A stretch of DNA of 52,596 nucleotides from Candidatus Gastranaerophilales bacterium (GCA_944326905.1 CALVFU010000008.1:1-52596); one strand, 5' to 3'. Positions 42,801-52,231 are shown, counted from the first letter of the stretch. Notes: generated from the letters alone by a model not told the origin. Numbers and translations are program-made.

Positions 42801-44556
42801 AAGGCTAAATTACTGCATGATGGTTGATCAAAAATTGGTACATGCAGATATATATAACCTGCCGGATGTTGGAGTTACACCAGAGGCTCACAATGATCAA
42901 AGGGTTACAGCACTGTTAATGACAACGGGTGCATTAGGACTTTATGATTTACCTTATGATATGTTGTATCATATGTCAGACAGGGATTATATAAATACAT
43001 ATTATTTAATGGGTACAAGTACAGCAGCGATTGCAAATGGTAAAATTATAAGAGATAACTTAAATGAAGTACTAAGCGGGAAGCTTACAGAGGCTGAGAT
43101 ATCAAAACTTCATGAAGCAGTAACATCACTTGTAAACGGTGAATTTACATTAGAACCCGAAAAACGTGCTTCGTTTACGGATTATAAAACCGCTGCAGAA
43201 GAGATTATTAGCATTGCAGAAGAACATAATCTTGGGCTTCGCAGGGATGAGAAATATGATGTTCGCCCTGAGCTAATCAAGAAAATAGCTGATAAAGCAA
43301 AAGCCAAAGCAAGAGATATTACGCTTGCTGGAACTAAATCGCCGCAATACAATAATTTACATAATTATCATCCGTATTATGAAAATATTCCGGGCGTACC
43401 AAATCAAATTCTTGTACTTGGTAATTTGCTGAGGAATGCGGCAGAAGAAGGGCTTAATGAACTTGAAAATCATTATAAGGGTGAAGATAATCCTTACGCA
43501 AATAAGGCAGAAATACTTGAAAAAATAGATTCAAGTATAAGAGAATATATAAGAAAATATAAAGAAGCCGATGTACTTGAAGATTTAAACAGACATTCAA
43601 ACTATTTAATGGCAAGAAGTGATAACGAGCGTGATGCATTTGGCGGTACGGATATACGCGAAGCAATAAGGCTTGTATTTACCAAAGCGGGGCTTGAAGG
43701 AAAGACAAATGCACAATTTGAATTATTTAAAGCATTAAACGAGCCGGCTGCTGCAAAGGTTAGAATGTATATGAGGGCTTTGGCGTCATTTCCTGGGGTT
43801 CCGACATTATACGGCGGGGATGAATTTTCTTTAGGCGGCAGAGAACGTAAGAGTAAAAATATTGACCTGCAAAACAGAAATGCAACGCCATTCAGCAAAC
43901 TTGAAAGTGATGACAGTGAAGCCGAATATTATAAAAAGATGAATGAGGATTTTAAACAAATTTCTAACCTAAGAAAATCAGACGGCGTTTTATCACCGCT
44001 GAACACAGGGACGCCGTATTATATATCTCCGCAGGTAGGGAAAAACTTGTCAAATCCGAGTATTTCAAAAACAATTTTGCCTGCATTGTTTACAATGGAT
44101 GCTGAAGGGTCTTCCGTGTTGTCATTATTTAACTTTGCTGGGATTACTCCATTTCCCGGAACGTATGTCCAGCAGCCGGATACGGTTGAATTAGATCAAA
44201 TTACATTAAGCAGTGACTATAATGGATTTAGACCAATGGGTATAGCAGGAATATCTGTTACTGCGGGCTTGATATTCAAAAATATTGTAGAAGGTGATAG
44301 TACGATTTATAAAGTAGTAAAAGATAATTTCAATTACTATATAAAAAGGTTTGATGCCGCAGGGAAGAATCTAAAAATTATTCTTGATAAGGGTACAATG
44401 TTAGATGGAGTATTTACACTGTATAACAAGGTTCACTTTAAGGGCGGCAGACATAGAGAATATTATAATCCGCAGTATAATATTGTATCAAACCCGTATC
44501 ATTATTTAAAGGAAAATAATAGATGCGGCGAGAAGCTTTCATTGGTATCAAAATAG
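39886..44556 (+). CDS. Large GH13-like alpha-amylase-superfamily protein with N-terminal FTG motif
   Basis: 1556 aa, no signal peptide. Starts MKLSSISMFKPAFTG, a motif shared with three other proteins here. A (beta/alpha) barrel start is seen at about 200-285 (IPYLKERGIKIVFGTPITGGDN, VFVMDAPLTSEG). The remaining GH13-like blocks come much later: TFGGNHDKPR (about 960-970, cf. the NHD motif) and FPGVPTLYGGDEFSLGG (about 1300-1315, cf. GxPxxYyGdE). The 640 residues between barrel halves are a large insertion. Which Asp/Glu are catalytic is not clear. SD aaggag before a GTG start. Probably an alpha-glucan enzyme, perhaps cytoplasmic. Confidence 0.78.
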   Translation: MKLSSISMFKPAFTGYEYRKNSFGETCYYFNFPHDSGNVDEKEQAKKEGKTYNGYCQHCKLEIYRLNEDNQTLDTTKHCVIENIPEEGITLDLINDYGFDSKDKIAYRFEIIDSNNNVTKAHDVGANKYLNGENYSIASLSAFKPTVNGSGYLLMPDSFAPGYVFNGFTEKNADDIGKVTLNKDKRAAAEKAKRTFSNSYGGGLAGMIAQIPYLKERGIKIVFGTPITGGDNVSAFKYWPENLFQLAGGIGEINNYEDYMAELFKNGMVFVMDAPLTSEGMAGIHYQYALSWGDRDNQMRHWFRMNGIDSNQVGYGIVGKNSKGLRHYIVNAPNKFIEKDGQIHYNEPNEDYDPKKPTYIQYYDVDYVSEEAVRKRRLLERFDKLTAENPLQTGTHDDTVINFSHILDKADYNAYLKNIDNLNEINKAGKNKIDAQSKEGTIYLSNLTSTKLTEKKAAGVLYWDANTDMIKLRYFDSSYDYTSKYSEPVDSAGLTAANNETQDMSIRYAKYWTQKTKDIQNIYTAKMLGDIAGAEFGKVRIDQLIKDGKLPKEAAMDLEALEMIDLNLYKLGLPEIMADTLIDKLAMELPLESLELSKDTLGVLSTSYFTARATRIEQQGRSRYELAQEGNPQFTEELNERYGYKKVYEKVNEMFTGEVHDFVRAVLESVDSEMPEDKKIFEKGSNNKLTEYGYYVAKFTVQDIAKHILLKAFVPESDAKVNTKGQILYDYTKLREESSLPQLGVRAHTPEYQAELLAKRMKHGLKEFSSDSEQIKLVKTAVLNRFKDVNLNAFRYAEAIVDKSGLSLRHRVDALKDIEDIDACVNQTEDPAKVQKNLIAFWRRFKDAIYGVSSDSVIYDEITDTEKIKIDKHDNPVVKFMNESEHTTEAAYSYTFTDFLKIFAGEAAKETLNMGYTGGASYYIDDINDPNPKPFPTSQIAIDNQLRGLFGIQMPLEYIRSLYTFGGNHDKPRLNYCMMVDQKLVHADIYNLPDVGVTPEAHNDQRVTALLMTTGALGLYDLPYDMLYHMSDRDYINTYYLMGTSTAAIANGKIIRDNLNEVLSGKLTEAEISKLHEAVTSLVNGEFTLEPEKRASFTDYKTAAEEIISIAEEHNLGLRRDEKYDVRPELIKKIADKAKAKARDITLAGTKSPQYNNLHNYHPYYENIPGVPNQILVLGNLLRNAAEEGLNELENHYKGEDNPYANKAEILEKIDSSIREYIRKYKEADVLEDLNRHSNYLMARSDNERDAFGGTDIREAIRLVFTKAGLEGKTNAQFELFKALNEPAAAKVRMYMRALASFPGVPTLYGGDEFSLGGRERKSKNIDLQNRNATPFSKLESDDSEAEYYKKMNEDFKQISNLRKSDGVLSPLNTGTPYYISPQVGKNLSNPSISKTILPALFTMDAEGSSVLSLFNFAGITPFPGTYVQQPDTVELDQITLSSDYNGFRPMGIAGISVTAGLIFKNIVEGDSTIYKVVKDNFNYYIKRFDAAGKNLKIILDKGTMLDGVFTLYNKVHFKGGRHREYYNPQYNIVSNPYHYLKENNRCGEKLSLVSK

Positions 44557-44600
44557 CAATGATAAACAATATTACAAGCAATTAAAATACGTGATTTATT

Positions 44601-44632
44601 GAGTATGGAATGTATTACTAAATTCCATACTC
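44601..44632. other. Perfect hairpin spanning the stop of the minus-strand gene
   Basis: Arms 44601-44611 and 44622-44632 form an 11-bp stem; the loop contains the stop codon of the gene that ends at 44618. It lies between two convergent genes. Neither side has a U-run, so function as a terminator is unsure. Confidence 0.55.
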
Positions 44633-45493
44633 TTCAAGTTTGGTTAAGATTTCATTTTGCGGTGTTAATAGATCAATTCTTCTATGAATGAAATCATCAG
44701 CAACTGTTTGAGGTATTTCACGGGTAGTTACTGAGCCGTTTCTTTGCATAATTTGTTTGTAGTACATGCCGTTGTCTAGAAGCTCAATGTATTCACCTGC
44801 ATTAACAGGGTTTAGTGTATTTTTTGAGAATACCATTTCTCCTGTGAAGGGGTCGCCGTTGGCTTCAAAGCGTCCGCTTGAATAACCTGATTCAATTGTT
44901 GATTGGAGTATTTCGCCTTCTTTGTATTTAAAACTGTCACTTGATTTATTTTCGTTATTTTGACCGGATTTTAGAATTAGTTTTTTGCCATCTTGGTTAG
45001 TTATAATTGTTTGGCTGATTTTTGCGCCGCTGTTCATATCTTTTTTAATAATAATGGTATCACCGTCGTATTTTATATTTGTTTTAATTTCGTTAGTGAT
45101 TCCGTTTGGAGAGATTGTTTGTTTTGCGACTCTGATAATTTGTCCTTTTTTATTGTAAGTGTATTGGGAGTTTTCGATACAGGTATTGGGATTAGAGCCT
45201 GAGAATATTTTAATGCTGCTGATTAATTTTTTAGAGCGGTCAATAACGATTTCCATAGCATCCTTAATAACTCCGCCGACGGGCTTTTTTTGACGCATGG
45301 AGTCGGGTGGTAGAATCCTGTAGACTGAAGCGGAGCCAGAGGTTGATACCGGCTGGCATTCTGCCATAATTTTTTCTGCAAGCGGCTTAATTTCGACAGA
45401 ATAATTCCTGTGTAATAATTCAAGAGTATTTAAAGGTGTTGTTGCTTTAAAATTTTGATTAAATTTATATTTAGAAATTGGTGTTATTTTCAT
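44618..45493 (-). CDS. Hypothetical repeat protein with N-terminal NFKA motif
   Basis: About 291 aa. Start ATG 45493 is chosen because ggag lies 6 nt upstream; a longer frame begins 33 bases earlier without SD. Starts MKITPISKYKF...NFKA, the shared motif. The centre holds short beta-strand units (YTYNKKGQIIRVAKQT, IKYDGDTIIIKK, IITNQDGKKLIL) resembling YD/MORN-like repeats. The rest is not recognised. No signal peptide. Stands between two large plus-strand genes, on the opposite strand. Function unknown. Confidence 0.72.
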   Translation of the reverse strand: MKITPISKYKFNQNFKATTPLNTLELLHRNYSVEIKPLAEKIMAECQPVSTSGSASVYRILPPDSMRQKKPVGGVIKDAMEIVIDRSKKLISSIKIFSGSNPNTCIENSQYTYNKKGQIIRVAKQTISPNGITNEIKTNIKYDGDTIIIKKDMNSGAKISQTIITNQDGKKLILKSGQNNENKSSDSFKYKEGEILQSTIESGYSSGRFEANGDPFTGEMVFSKNTLNPVNAGEYIELLDNGMYYKQIMQRNGSVTTREIPQTVADDFIHRRIDLLTPQNEILTKLEEYGI

Positions 45494-45963
45494 GATAATC
45501 TCCGATTTATATTTATTATATAACATTTATCCTGTCATAGCGAGCGTACACTACAATGCTGTAGTGCTGAACTCGTTTAAGCATTTTACAAACGAGGAAC
45601 ATTTCCTTGAAGTGTATTTTAGAGCAATAAGCCGTGCAAAAGATTTTGGACTTTTAGCACTTTGCATAAATTAACTTTTTACTTACACAATATTTTTATT
45701 AAATTTTCAAAATTAGTCCGCAAAATCATGAACGATTATGATTTTTTTTATAATAAATACTGAAAAAAAATTTTTTTGTTAAATTGTTAAGAAAATAAGA
45801 AAATTGTTACAATTCTGTAAGCGTTATATATTGGTATTTTCTGAATTTAAAGTAGTACATGTCTACTATATAAATACGAAAAAATTAAAAAACTAGACAA
45901 AAAATTATGATTTGTAGTAAAATTTTTATGTGGAATTATAGAAGTTAGTGGAGACTTTTTATC
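45494..45963. other. 470-bp intergenic region upstream of the autotransporter
   Basis: The first part contains two hairpins: cactaca/tgtagtg (45549-45566) and ctcgttt/aaacgag (45572-45596). A short frame through them (to 45674) has no SD and is not called as a gene. Near 45851 lies the dyad agtag-tacatgt-ctact. The rest is AT-rich promoter DNA. Confidence 0.5.
45894..45923 (+). promoter_or_regulatory. Promoter of the autotransporter gene
   Basis: TAGACA (45894-45899), 18-nt spacer, TAAAAT (45918-45923), about 40 nt before the start. The dyad at 45851-45867 lies just upstream and might bind a regulator. Confidence 0.5.
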
Positions 45964-48900
45964 ATGGAAAAAATAAGATTAAAGCGTGTAGTTGCTTCGC
46001 TGCTTATGTTATCATTCTGTTCTTTCAACAGTGCTGTTTATGCTGCGCATCAAGATGTTGGAAATGCTGAGAAGGTAACAGTAAGCGGTACCAATGGTAA
46101 TTCCGGCACAACAGACGGCGGAATTGTTACCAATAATGGTGGAGAAGTTACTTTAGAAGGTGCATTTGAAAATAACACAACAGAAGGTACATGGTACGGC
46201 GGTAGTGTTATTTATTCAAAAGGCGGGAGTACAATAGCGGCTGAGAGTGCACAGTTTATAAATAACAGCGCAAACGGTGTATATGACCATGGCGGTGCAA
46301 TGACTGTTATTAACGGCATGCTTGATATTAAAAACAATGTTGAATTTTCCGGGAATACCGTTGCCAATAATCCTAACGGATATGGCGGCGCTATTTATAT
46401 GGAAAATATGAGTGGTGATAGCGCAAATACCGTAACAATAGGTAATGAGGTTATATTCTCCGAAAACAGTGCAGCATCAGGCGGTGCGGTTTATATCGGC
46501 GGAGCAAATACAACATTTGGTACCAATGTTGAGTTCTCAAACAATGAAAGTACTAAAGACGGTGGTGCTGTTATGATTGGCAGCGGCTATGCCGATACTA
46601 CAGTAACATTTGGTGACGGCGCAAAATTTAGCGGAAATAAATCAACCGGCGGCAGCGGCGGTGCTATACAAACAGGCGCCGGCGGTTATGATTTGACTGT
46701 TAATTTAGGCAGTGCTAAGTTTACGGGTAATGAAGCAGCCGGCGAAGGCGGCGCTATATTTAATAGTAGTATGGGAAAAACATCTACAATATCAACTAAT
46801 GGTGCGACCTTTACTAAAAACAAAGCAGATGGTAATGGCGGTGCGATTGCAAACAGTGTTGATGGTGTTATTAATATAAGCGGATCAACCTTTACTGAAA
46901 ACGAAGCAAGTGGTCCTTACGGTGGTGGTGCAATCTATAATAGAGACGGCGCTCTTACAATTGCAGATGCTGTCGTTGACGCAGACACTGGCGCTGTTGC
47001 AGGTGTAACATCCTTTACAGGAAACTCTGCATCTTCAGGCGGTGCAATTCATAACTGGTATGGTGATTTAGAAATAGGTGACTATACTGAGTTTGAAAAA
47101 AATACTGGTGTAGAAGCAGCGGGCGCAGTTCGTATTTCTGATAGTAGCTCAGCAGTAATTGGTGATAATGTTAAGTTTATCACTAACTCGGCTGATTATG
47201 CAGGTGCACTTTTAAACCAAAGATCAAGTACAACAATTGGTAAGGATGCAGTGTTTAAAGGCAACTCGACTACAACCGGCTCTGGCGGTGCGATTGCAAA
47301 TGAAGGTGATAATGCTGCTGCTTCTCTTACAATTGGTGAAAATGCAAAATTTATTGATAACATATCTGGCAATAGCGGCGGTGCAATTAGCAATTATTAT
47401 AATGATCAATCTGGTAATAACTATGATGTGTCAGTTAACATACAAAAAGGAGCTGAATTTACTGGTAATACGGCTGCTAAAAACGGCGGTGCTATATCTA
47501 ACAATGCCGGTGATGTTACAGTCACTGATGCTACATTTGAAAACAATAGTGCGATAAACGGCGGTGCTGTTTATACCTCTGATTTTAGTAATACAGAGTC
47601 AACGCTTACTATTAATGGAGGAACAGAATTTAAAAACAACACAGCAACAGGTCAGGGCGGTGCTTTGTATGCTGCAGGTGATGCCAAAATAAATACAAAT
47701 GGCGGTGGTGTTTCCTTCTCTGGTAATACATCAAGCACTGGTGCTAATGATATTTATATTGCTGAGTCTGGTAAAAATGGCGGTGGAGCTGCTAACTTGT
47801 CGATCCTTGGCTCCGGCGAACTTTCTATCGGAAGCGGTATTGCAGGTGTTGCTGATACTACAATTACTAACAGCGGCGCAACTCTCGCTCTTGAAACGGG
47901 GTCTGTTAACAGCGGTTATGCTGGCGAGTATACTCAAACTGCCGGTACAACCGAAATTAATTCGGAATTCTTCGGTGGTGAAAGTACTATTAGTGCAGGT
48001 AATTTCGACTTAAATGAAGGCGCTAAACTTGTTGCAGGCAGTACAGTTACGACTGCAAACGGTGTTACAACTACAGTTGACGGTAATGTTGAAGTAAATG
48101 GTACATTTACAGACGCAGGTACTACTACAATTGCAGAGGCTGCAAACCTTGCAGTTAACGGTACTTATGATGCATCAGGTGCAACATTAACTAACAGCGG
48201 TAATATCACCGTTGCCGGTGCTGATGATACTAATAAAGCTACTTTAGCACTTGGTACTTATACTCAAAATGCTAACGCGTCTTTAACAGTAGACAATAAT
48301 GCAACATTAGATTTGAATAATAATAATTTAACTATTGATAATGGTACTGTTGCATTTAAAGGAAACGGCGGTCTTGCAAGCGGTGATGTTCTCACTATTT
48401 CAGATGCTGTTAATCTTGAAATGGTTGAACGTGATACTGTTACAATGAACGCTGGCGGTATTGGTGTTGGCGAAGGTCTTATTGCAATGGCTGCTGATGC
48501 GGCTTTTGATATGAACGAAACCAATACAATTGTTGCAGGTGATATCCTTACCCAGAATGTAACTGTTACCAATGCTGATATTTCCGCGGAAACTGCTGAT
48601 GCTGATTTAACAATCGGTGATGGTGCTGATAAAACTACCTTAACCTTGAGTGACAACGCTACATCACAAGCAGGACTTAATGTCGCGGCTAATTCCGAAC
48701 TTAAACTTGCTCCGACCGAAGGTGCTGAATTAACATTGACAGAAGCTAATAATATAACAGGCGCAGGCAGTATTACAGTTGATGAAATAGTAGAAAAAGT
48801 CGCTCAAGAAGACGGGACTACAGTTGATGTTAATAAAGGTGTCGGTACTGTTTATATTCAATCTGATAACAGCGGATTTAGCGGTAACTTCCTCCAAAAA

Positions 48901-51900
48901 ATGGGTGATGTAATCGCTCAGGCAGGTTCCAAGTTCTTTGGCGGTGCTAACAAGATTGAAGGCGGTTCTTTAACAATCCAAAAAGACGCAACTCTCGGCG
49001 GTACTTCTAACGAAGTAACCGGCGGCGAAATCAATCTTGAAGACGGTGCTATCCTTGCAAACGGTATTACTGCAGGCAAGGATGCTACTGCAGGAACTTA
49101 CGGTACTGTTAATATCTATAATGCAATTGAAGGTACCGAAGGAACAGACGAGTTTGCAGGTAAAACCATTGTTGATGCGGCAGATGCTATTACGACTGGT
49201 ACTGTTAATTATGTTAATGCAGACGGGTCTACAAGCCAAACAATTATAGTATCTGGCGGTGGATTAGGATTATTTAATAATACAATTATTAGAGACGCAA
49301 GCGGCGCTAATGAGATATCTTTAGTTGCTGATAAGACCGCACATCTTATACTTGGCAACGGTTCAGGTATTGATGCTGATCAGGTAAATGTTGTGGCTGA
49401 TACATCACTTACTTACAGTGACGGTGCTTATATGCCGGAAGACCAAACAATTAATATGACAGACAACGGTGCGTTGAATTTTGATAATGAAAACGCCATT
49501 AACTATAATCAATCAATCGTTTCCGATTCACAAGCGGCATCTATCAATCAGATAGGTTCAGGTTCAACAACTATTCAATCATCGCTTGAAAACTATGACG
49601 GCTCTGTAAATGTTACAGAAGGCGCATTAAATCTTGCAGGCGGTGATGAAGTTATCGACCTGAGCGGTATAAGTGTTGACGGTGGTACCCTTACTACCGG
49701 CTCTCACGTACTGGTAAACAGTGCTGATGAATCCGATCCGTATGGTAAAGTTATTGTTACCAACGGCGGTACACTGAATGTTAATAATTCACTTGAAGCA
49801 GATAAACTGGTTGAAATTACTGACGGTTCGCTTAACGTATTAGGCAGCTTAGGTACAGGAAATAATGCCGGTTCTCAAACTGCTATTAACTTAAACAATG
49901 CAATAGTTAATATCGGTGAAGATATCGTAACAGATAACATTGGTATCCACGAAGGTTCTGTTGTTAATGTTACAGGTGCTATTGACGGAAAAGACTTCCT
50001 TGCTGACGGTGAAGGTACAGTTGTAAATGCCGGTGAGTATTTGCTTGCAAGTGAAGGCGGTATCGGTGTTAAAGACGGTGCAACAGTTTCTGCTGGCGGC
50101 GAAGTTACAGCAAGCGGTGATGTTAGTGTAACTAGCGGTTCAAGTCTCTCTGCGGGCGGTGACCTGACATCAATGACAGGTTCAGTTGGTGTAGATAAAT
50201 CAACACTTACCGTTCTCGGTGACTTGATTGCAGAAAACTCTACAAACGGTACATCGCTAAGCGTTTTAAACGAAGCTAATTTAACAGTAAACGGTGATGT
50301 CTTAACAAACCAAAACGTAGCACTCGACAAATCAAACCTGACAGTTAACGGTAATGTTACAACAGAAGGTATGGTAGGTGTTGATAACGGATCTAATCTT
50401 ACTGTTGGCGGCGATGTTGACTTTAATAACTACTTTGTAGTTCAAAACGGTTCAACAGCTGCTGTGAACGGTGATGTTACAGGAACTGCTGCAGATTCTA
50501 AAATTAGTATTTCCGGCAAGGATTCAACAGTTACACTAAACGGCGACAATACCAATGTTGGAAATCTTGGTTTAACAGATGGTATTTTGAACAACTATTC
50601 TAATATGAGTATTGCGCAAAATATGACAATTGCTGCTACTGATGCTGCAAGTGGTGTTCTTCCGACTATAAATATGCAGGACGGCGGAGTTAATTCTATT
50701 AACGTTGCAGGTAATCTTGATCAATCCTCTAATGTAAATATGAGTTTTGATTATGATCCTCGCGGCAATGCTATGGATCAGGTTGTTGTTGGCGGAACTT
50801 ATACTAACGCTGGTAATAACGAAGTAATAATCACGGGTATTAACTTTGTTAATTCACCTGATAATTATACATTTGAAATAGATGGTACCAACTTGATAGT
50901 TGATTCAACCGGCGCCGGACAGGCTAGCATTGGTGACAGTCAGTTTGTAGCAAATACTGCACTCGGTAAATACCTTGTAACCGCAACAAGCAGTGGCGGG
51001 GGTGCGATTACTGGTTCATTGCAGTCAGTTAATCCTCAAATGTATAGAGCACAAGTTTCTACAGTTGCTCAATACGCTAACCAATTGGCATTTAACAACT
51101 TGCTATTTGATCACTCCGCAATAGTTTCAGGTCAATTTGGTAATCACAGTGATGATGAAGTTGCAAACCGTTATGCTGCGGCGAATCCGCTCTTTGGACC
51201 TTATCAATACAGTAAAAAAGATGGCGGGCTCTGGTTTAAGGCTTATGGAAATATAGAAAATATTTCTATGACTCAAGGCATTCACGTTGATAACCAAGCA
51301 TACGGTGCAATCCTTGGTGCAGACTTCCCGGTTGTAGAACTTAAAGACGGATGGAAATTAATACCGACTGCTTACGTAGCATATAATGGTGCTCATCAAA
51401 ACTATGATTTCGTAAGTATGTACCAAAACGGCGGACAAATCGGTGCTATGGCTACCGCTTATAAAGGTGATTTCTTTACATCATTATTAGCATACGGGGG
51501 CGGTTATGCTAACGAAATGAATGTACGTAATACAGGTTTTGGATCAGGTTCTGATACAACAGGAAACTGGTTTGCTGGTGTTGCTTCAAAAACCGCTTAC
51601 AACTTCCACTTGCCAAAAGATTTTATAATCCAGCCAACGGCAATGTTTGCATATAATATCTTCGGCAACCAAAATTACGGCTCACAATTCGGTGGAAACC
51701 TTGGTATGAGTACTGGTTACTTAAACGGTATCAACGTTGCACCTGGTGTTAATGTTATCTGGAACAAGAAAACATTCAGCATCTACGGAACAGCTCAGTT
51801 AGTATTTAATATTATGGGCGGAGTTGATGGACAAGCCGGAAATGTTACTCTGGATGATGTAAGAATGAAACACCCTTATGTTGAATACGGTTTAGGTGTC

Positions 51901-52011
51901 GTTAAGAGTTTCAAAGACAGACTGGCAGGTTATGTTCAGTTTACTATCAGAAACGGCGGCAGAACAGGTATCGGATTTATGGGCGGTTTCCAATACAAAC
52001 TCGGAAAGTAG
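45964..52011 (+). CDS. Autotransporter with Pmp-like GGA(I/V) beta-helix passenger
   Basis: 2015 aa, type Va secreted protein. Signal peptide 1-27 (MEKIRLKRV...AVYA). The first part of the passenger (about 50-560) has some 16 GGA[IVLM] units, many preceded by F-x-x-N (FTGN, FENN, FSGN), as in the Chlamydia Pmp repeat, forming a beta-helix. Residues about 600-1700 are Gly/Asn/Thr-rich strands with many 'VNGDV', 'VTGG' type turns. The C-terminal barrel (about 1755-2015, LWFKAYGNIENISM to GFMGGFQYKLGK) is the outer-membrane translocator. It ends in Lys rather than the usual aromatic residue. SD gtggag before the ATG, own promoter and terminator. Presents an adhesin-like filament on the surface; no protease motif seen. 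Confidence 0.92.
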   Translation: MEKIRLKRVVASLLMLSFCSFNSAVYAAHQDVGNAEKVTVSGTNGNSGTTDGGIVTNNGGEVTLEGAFENNTTEGTWYGGSVIYSKGGSTIAAESAQFINNSANGVYDHGGAMTVINGMLDIKNNVEFSGNTVANNPNGYGGAIYMENMSGDSANTVTIGNEVIFSENSAASGGAVYIGGANTTFGTNVEFSNNESTKDGGAVMIGSGYADTTVTFGDGAKFSGNKSTGGSGGAIQTGAGGYDLTVNLGSAKFTGNEAAGEGGAIFNSSMGKTSTISTNGATFTKNKADGNGGAIANSVDGVINISGSTFTENEASGPYGGGAIYNRDGALTIADAVVDADTGAVAGVTSFTGNSASSGGAIHNWYGDLEIGDYTEFEKNTGVEAAGAVRISDSSSAVIGDNVKFITNSADYAGALLNQRSSTTIGKDAVFKGNSTTTGSGGAIANEGDNAAASLTIGENAKFIDNISGNSGGAISNYYNDQSGNNYDVSVNIQKGAEFTGNTAAKNGGAISNNAGDVTVTDATFENNSAINGGAVYTSDFSNTESTLTINGGTEFKNNTATGQGGALYAAGDAKINTNGGGVSFSGNTSSTGANDIYIAESGKNGGGAANLSILGSGELSIGSGIAGVADTTITNSGATLALETGSVNSGYAGEYTQTAGTTEINSEFFGGESTISAGNFDLNEGAKLVAGSTVTTANGVTTTVDGNVEVNGTFTDAGTTTIAEAANLAVNGTYDASGATLTNSGNITVAGADDTNKATLALGTYTQNANASLTVDNNATLDLNNNNLTIDNGTVAFKGNGGLASGDVLTISDAVNLEMVERDTVTMNAGGIGVGEGLIAMAADAAFDMNETNTIVAGDILTQNVTVTNADISAETADADLTIGDGADKTTLTLSDNATSQAGLNVAANSELKLAPTEGAELTLTEANNITGAGSITVDEIVEKVAQEDGTTVDVNKGVGTVYIQSDNSGFSGNFLQKMGDVIAQAGSKFFGGANKIEGGSLTIQKDATLGGTSNEVTGGEINLEDGAILANGITAGKDATAGTYGTVNIYNAIEGTEGTDEFAGKTIVDAADAITTGTVNYVNADGSTSQTIIVSGGGLGLFNNTIIRDASGANEISLVADKTAHLILGNGSGIDADQVNVVADTSLTYSDGAYMPEDQTINMTDNGALNFDNENAINYNQSIVSDSQAASINQIGSGSTTIQSSLENYDGSVNVTEGALNLAGGDEVIDLSGISVDGGTLTTGSHVLVNSADESDPYGKVIVTNGGTLNVNNSLEADKLVEITDGSLNVLGSLGTGNNAGSQTAINLNNAIVNIGEDIVTDNIGIHEGSVVNVTGAIDGKDFLADGEGTVVNAGEYLLASEGGIGVKDGATVSAGGEVTASGDVSVTSGSSLSAGGDLTSMTGSVGVDKSTLTVLGDLIAENSTNGTSLSVLNEANLTVNGDVLTNQNVALDKSNLTVNGNVTTEGMVGVDNGSNLTVGGDVDFNNYFVVQNGSTAAVNGDVTGTAADSKISISGKDSTVTLNGDNTNVGNLGLTDGILNNYSNMSIAQNMTIAATDAASGVLPTINMQDGGVNSINVAGNLDQSSNVNMSFDYDPRGNAMDQVVVGGTYTNAGNNEVIITGINFVNSPDNYTFEIDGTNLIVDSTGAGQASIGDSQFVANTALGKYLVTATSSGGGAITGSLQSVNPQMYRAQVSTVAQYANQLAFNNLLFDHSAIVSGQFGNHSDDEVANRYAAANPLFGPYQYSKKDGGLWFKAYGNIENISMTQGIHVDNQAYGAILGADFPVVELKDGWKLIPTAYVAYNGAHQNYDFVSMYQNGGQIGAMATAYKGDFFTSLLAYGGGYANEMNVRNTGFGSGSDTTGNWFAGVASKTAYNFHLPKDFIIQPTAMFAYNIFGNQNYGSQFGGNLGMSTGYLNGINVAPGVNVIWNKKTFSIYGTAQLVFNIMGGVDGQAGNVTLDDVRMKHPYVEYGLGVVKSFKDRLAGYVQFTIRNGGRTGIGFMGGFQYKLGK

Positions 52012-52029
52012 TAATAAATCTAACATAAC

Positions 52030-52063
52030 AAAACCCCCTGCATATGCAGGGGGTTTTGTTTTT
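52030..52063 (+). terminator. Terminator after the autotransporter
   Basis: Perfect 14-bp palindromic stem (52030-52043 / 52044-52057) centred on gcatatgc, C5/G5 core, then TTTTGTTTTT. Confidence 0.93.
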
Positions 52064-52112
52064 CGTAGTAAGCGACCAATCTAACTCTTCAATATTTCAA
52101 ACAGCAAACATG

Positions 52113-52135
52113 CCAGATACGCCTTGCTTATCTGG
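52113..52135. other. Small hairpin upstream of tRNA-Val
   Basis: ccagata / tatctgg 7-bp stem, 9-nt loop. No U-run. Unassigned; it may be part of a short non-coding transcript or chance. Confidence 0.35.
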
Positions 52136-52231
52136 TGTTCCATCTAAATCTTAGCAAGTTTGGAATGATATTATAGCTATATTTCGAGTATATTTGGTGT
52201 GAATTTGTAGTTGAGTTATAGTTGAAAAATA

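Noticed and set aside
45492..45674. 60-codon frame upstream of the autotransporter
   Set aside because: No SD, crosses two hairpins, no family resemblance; noted as intergenic.
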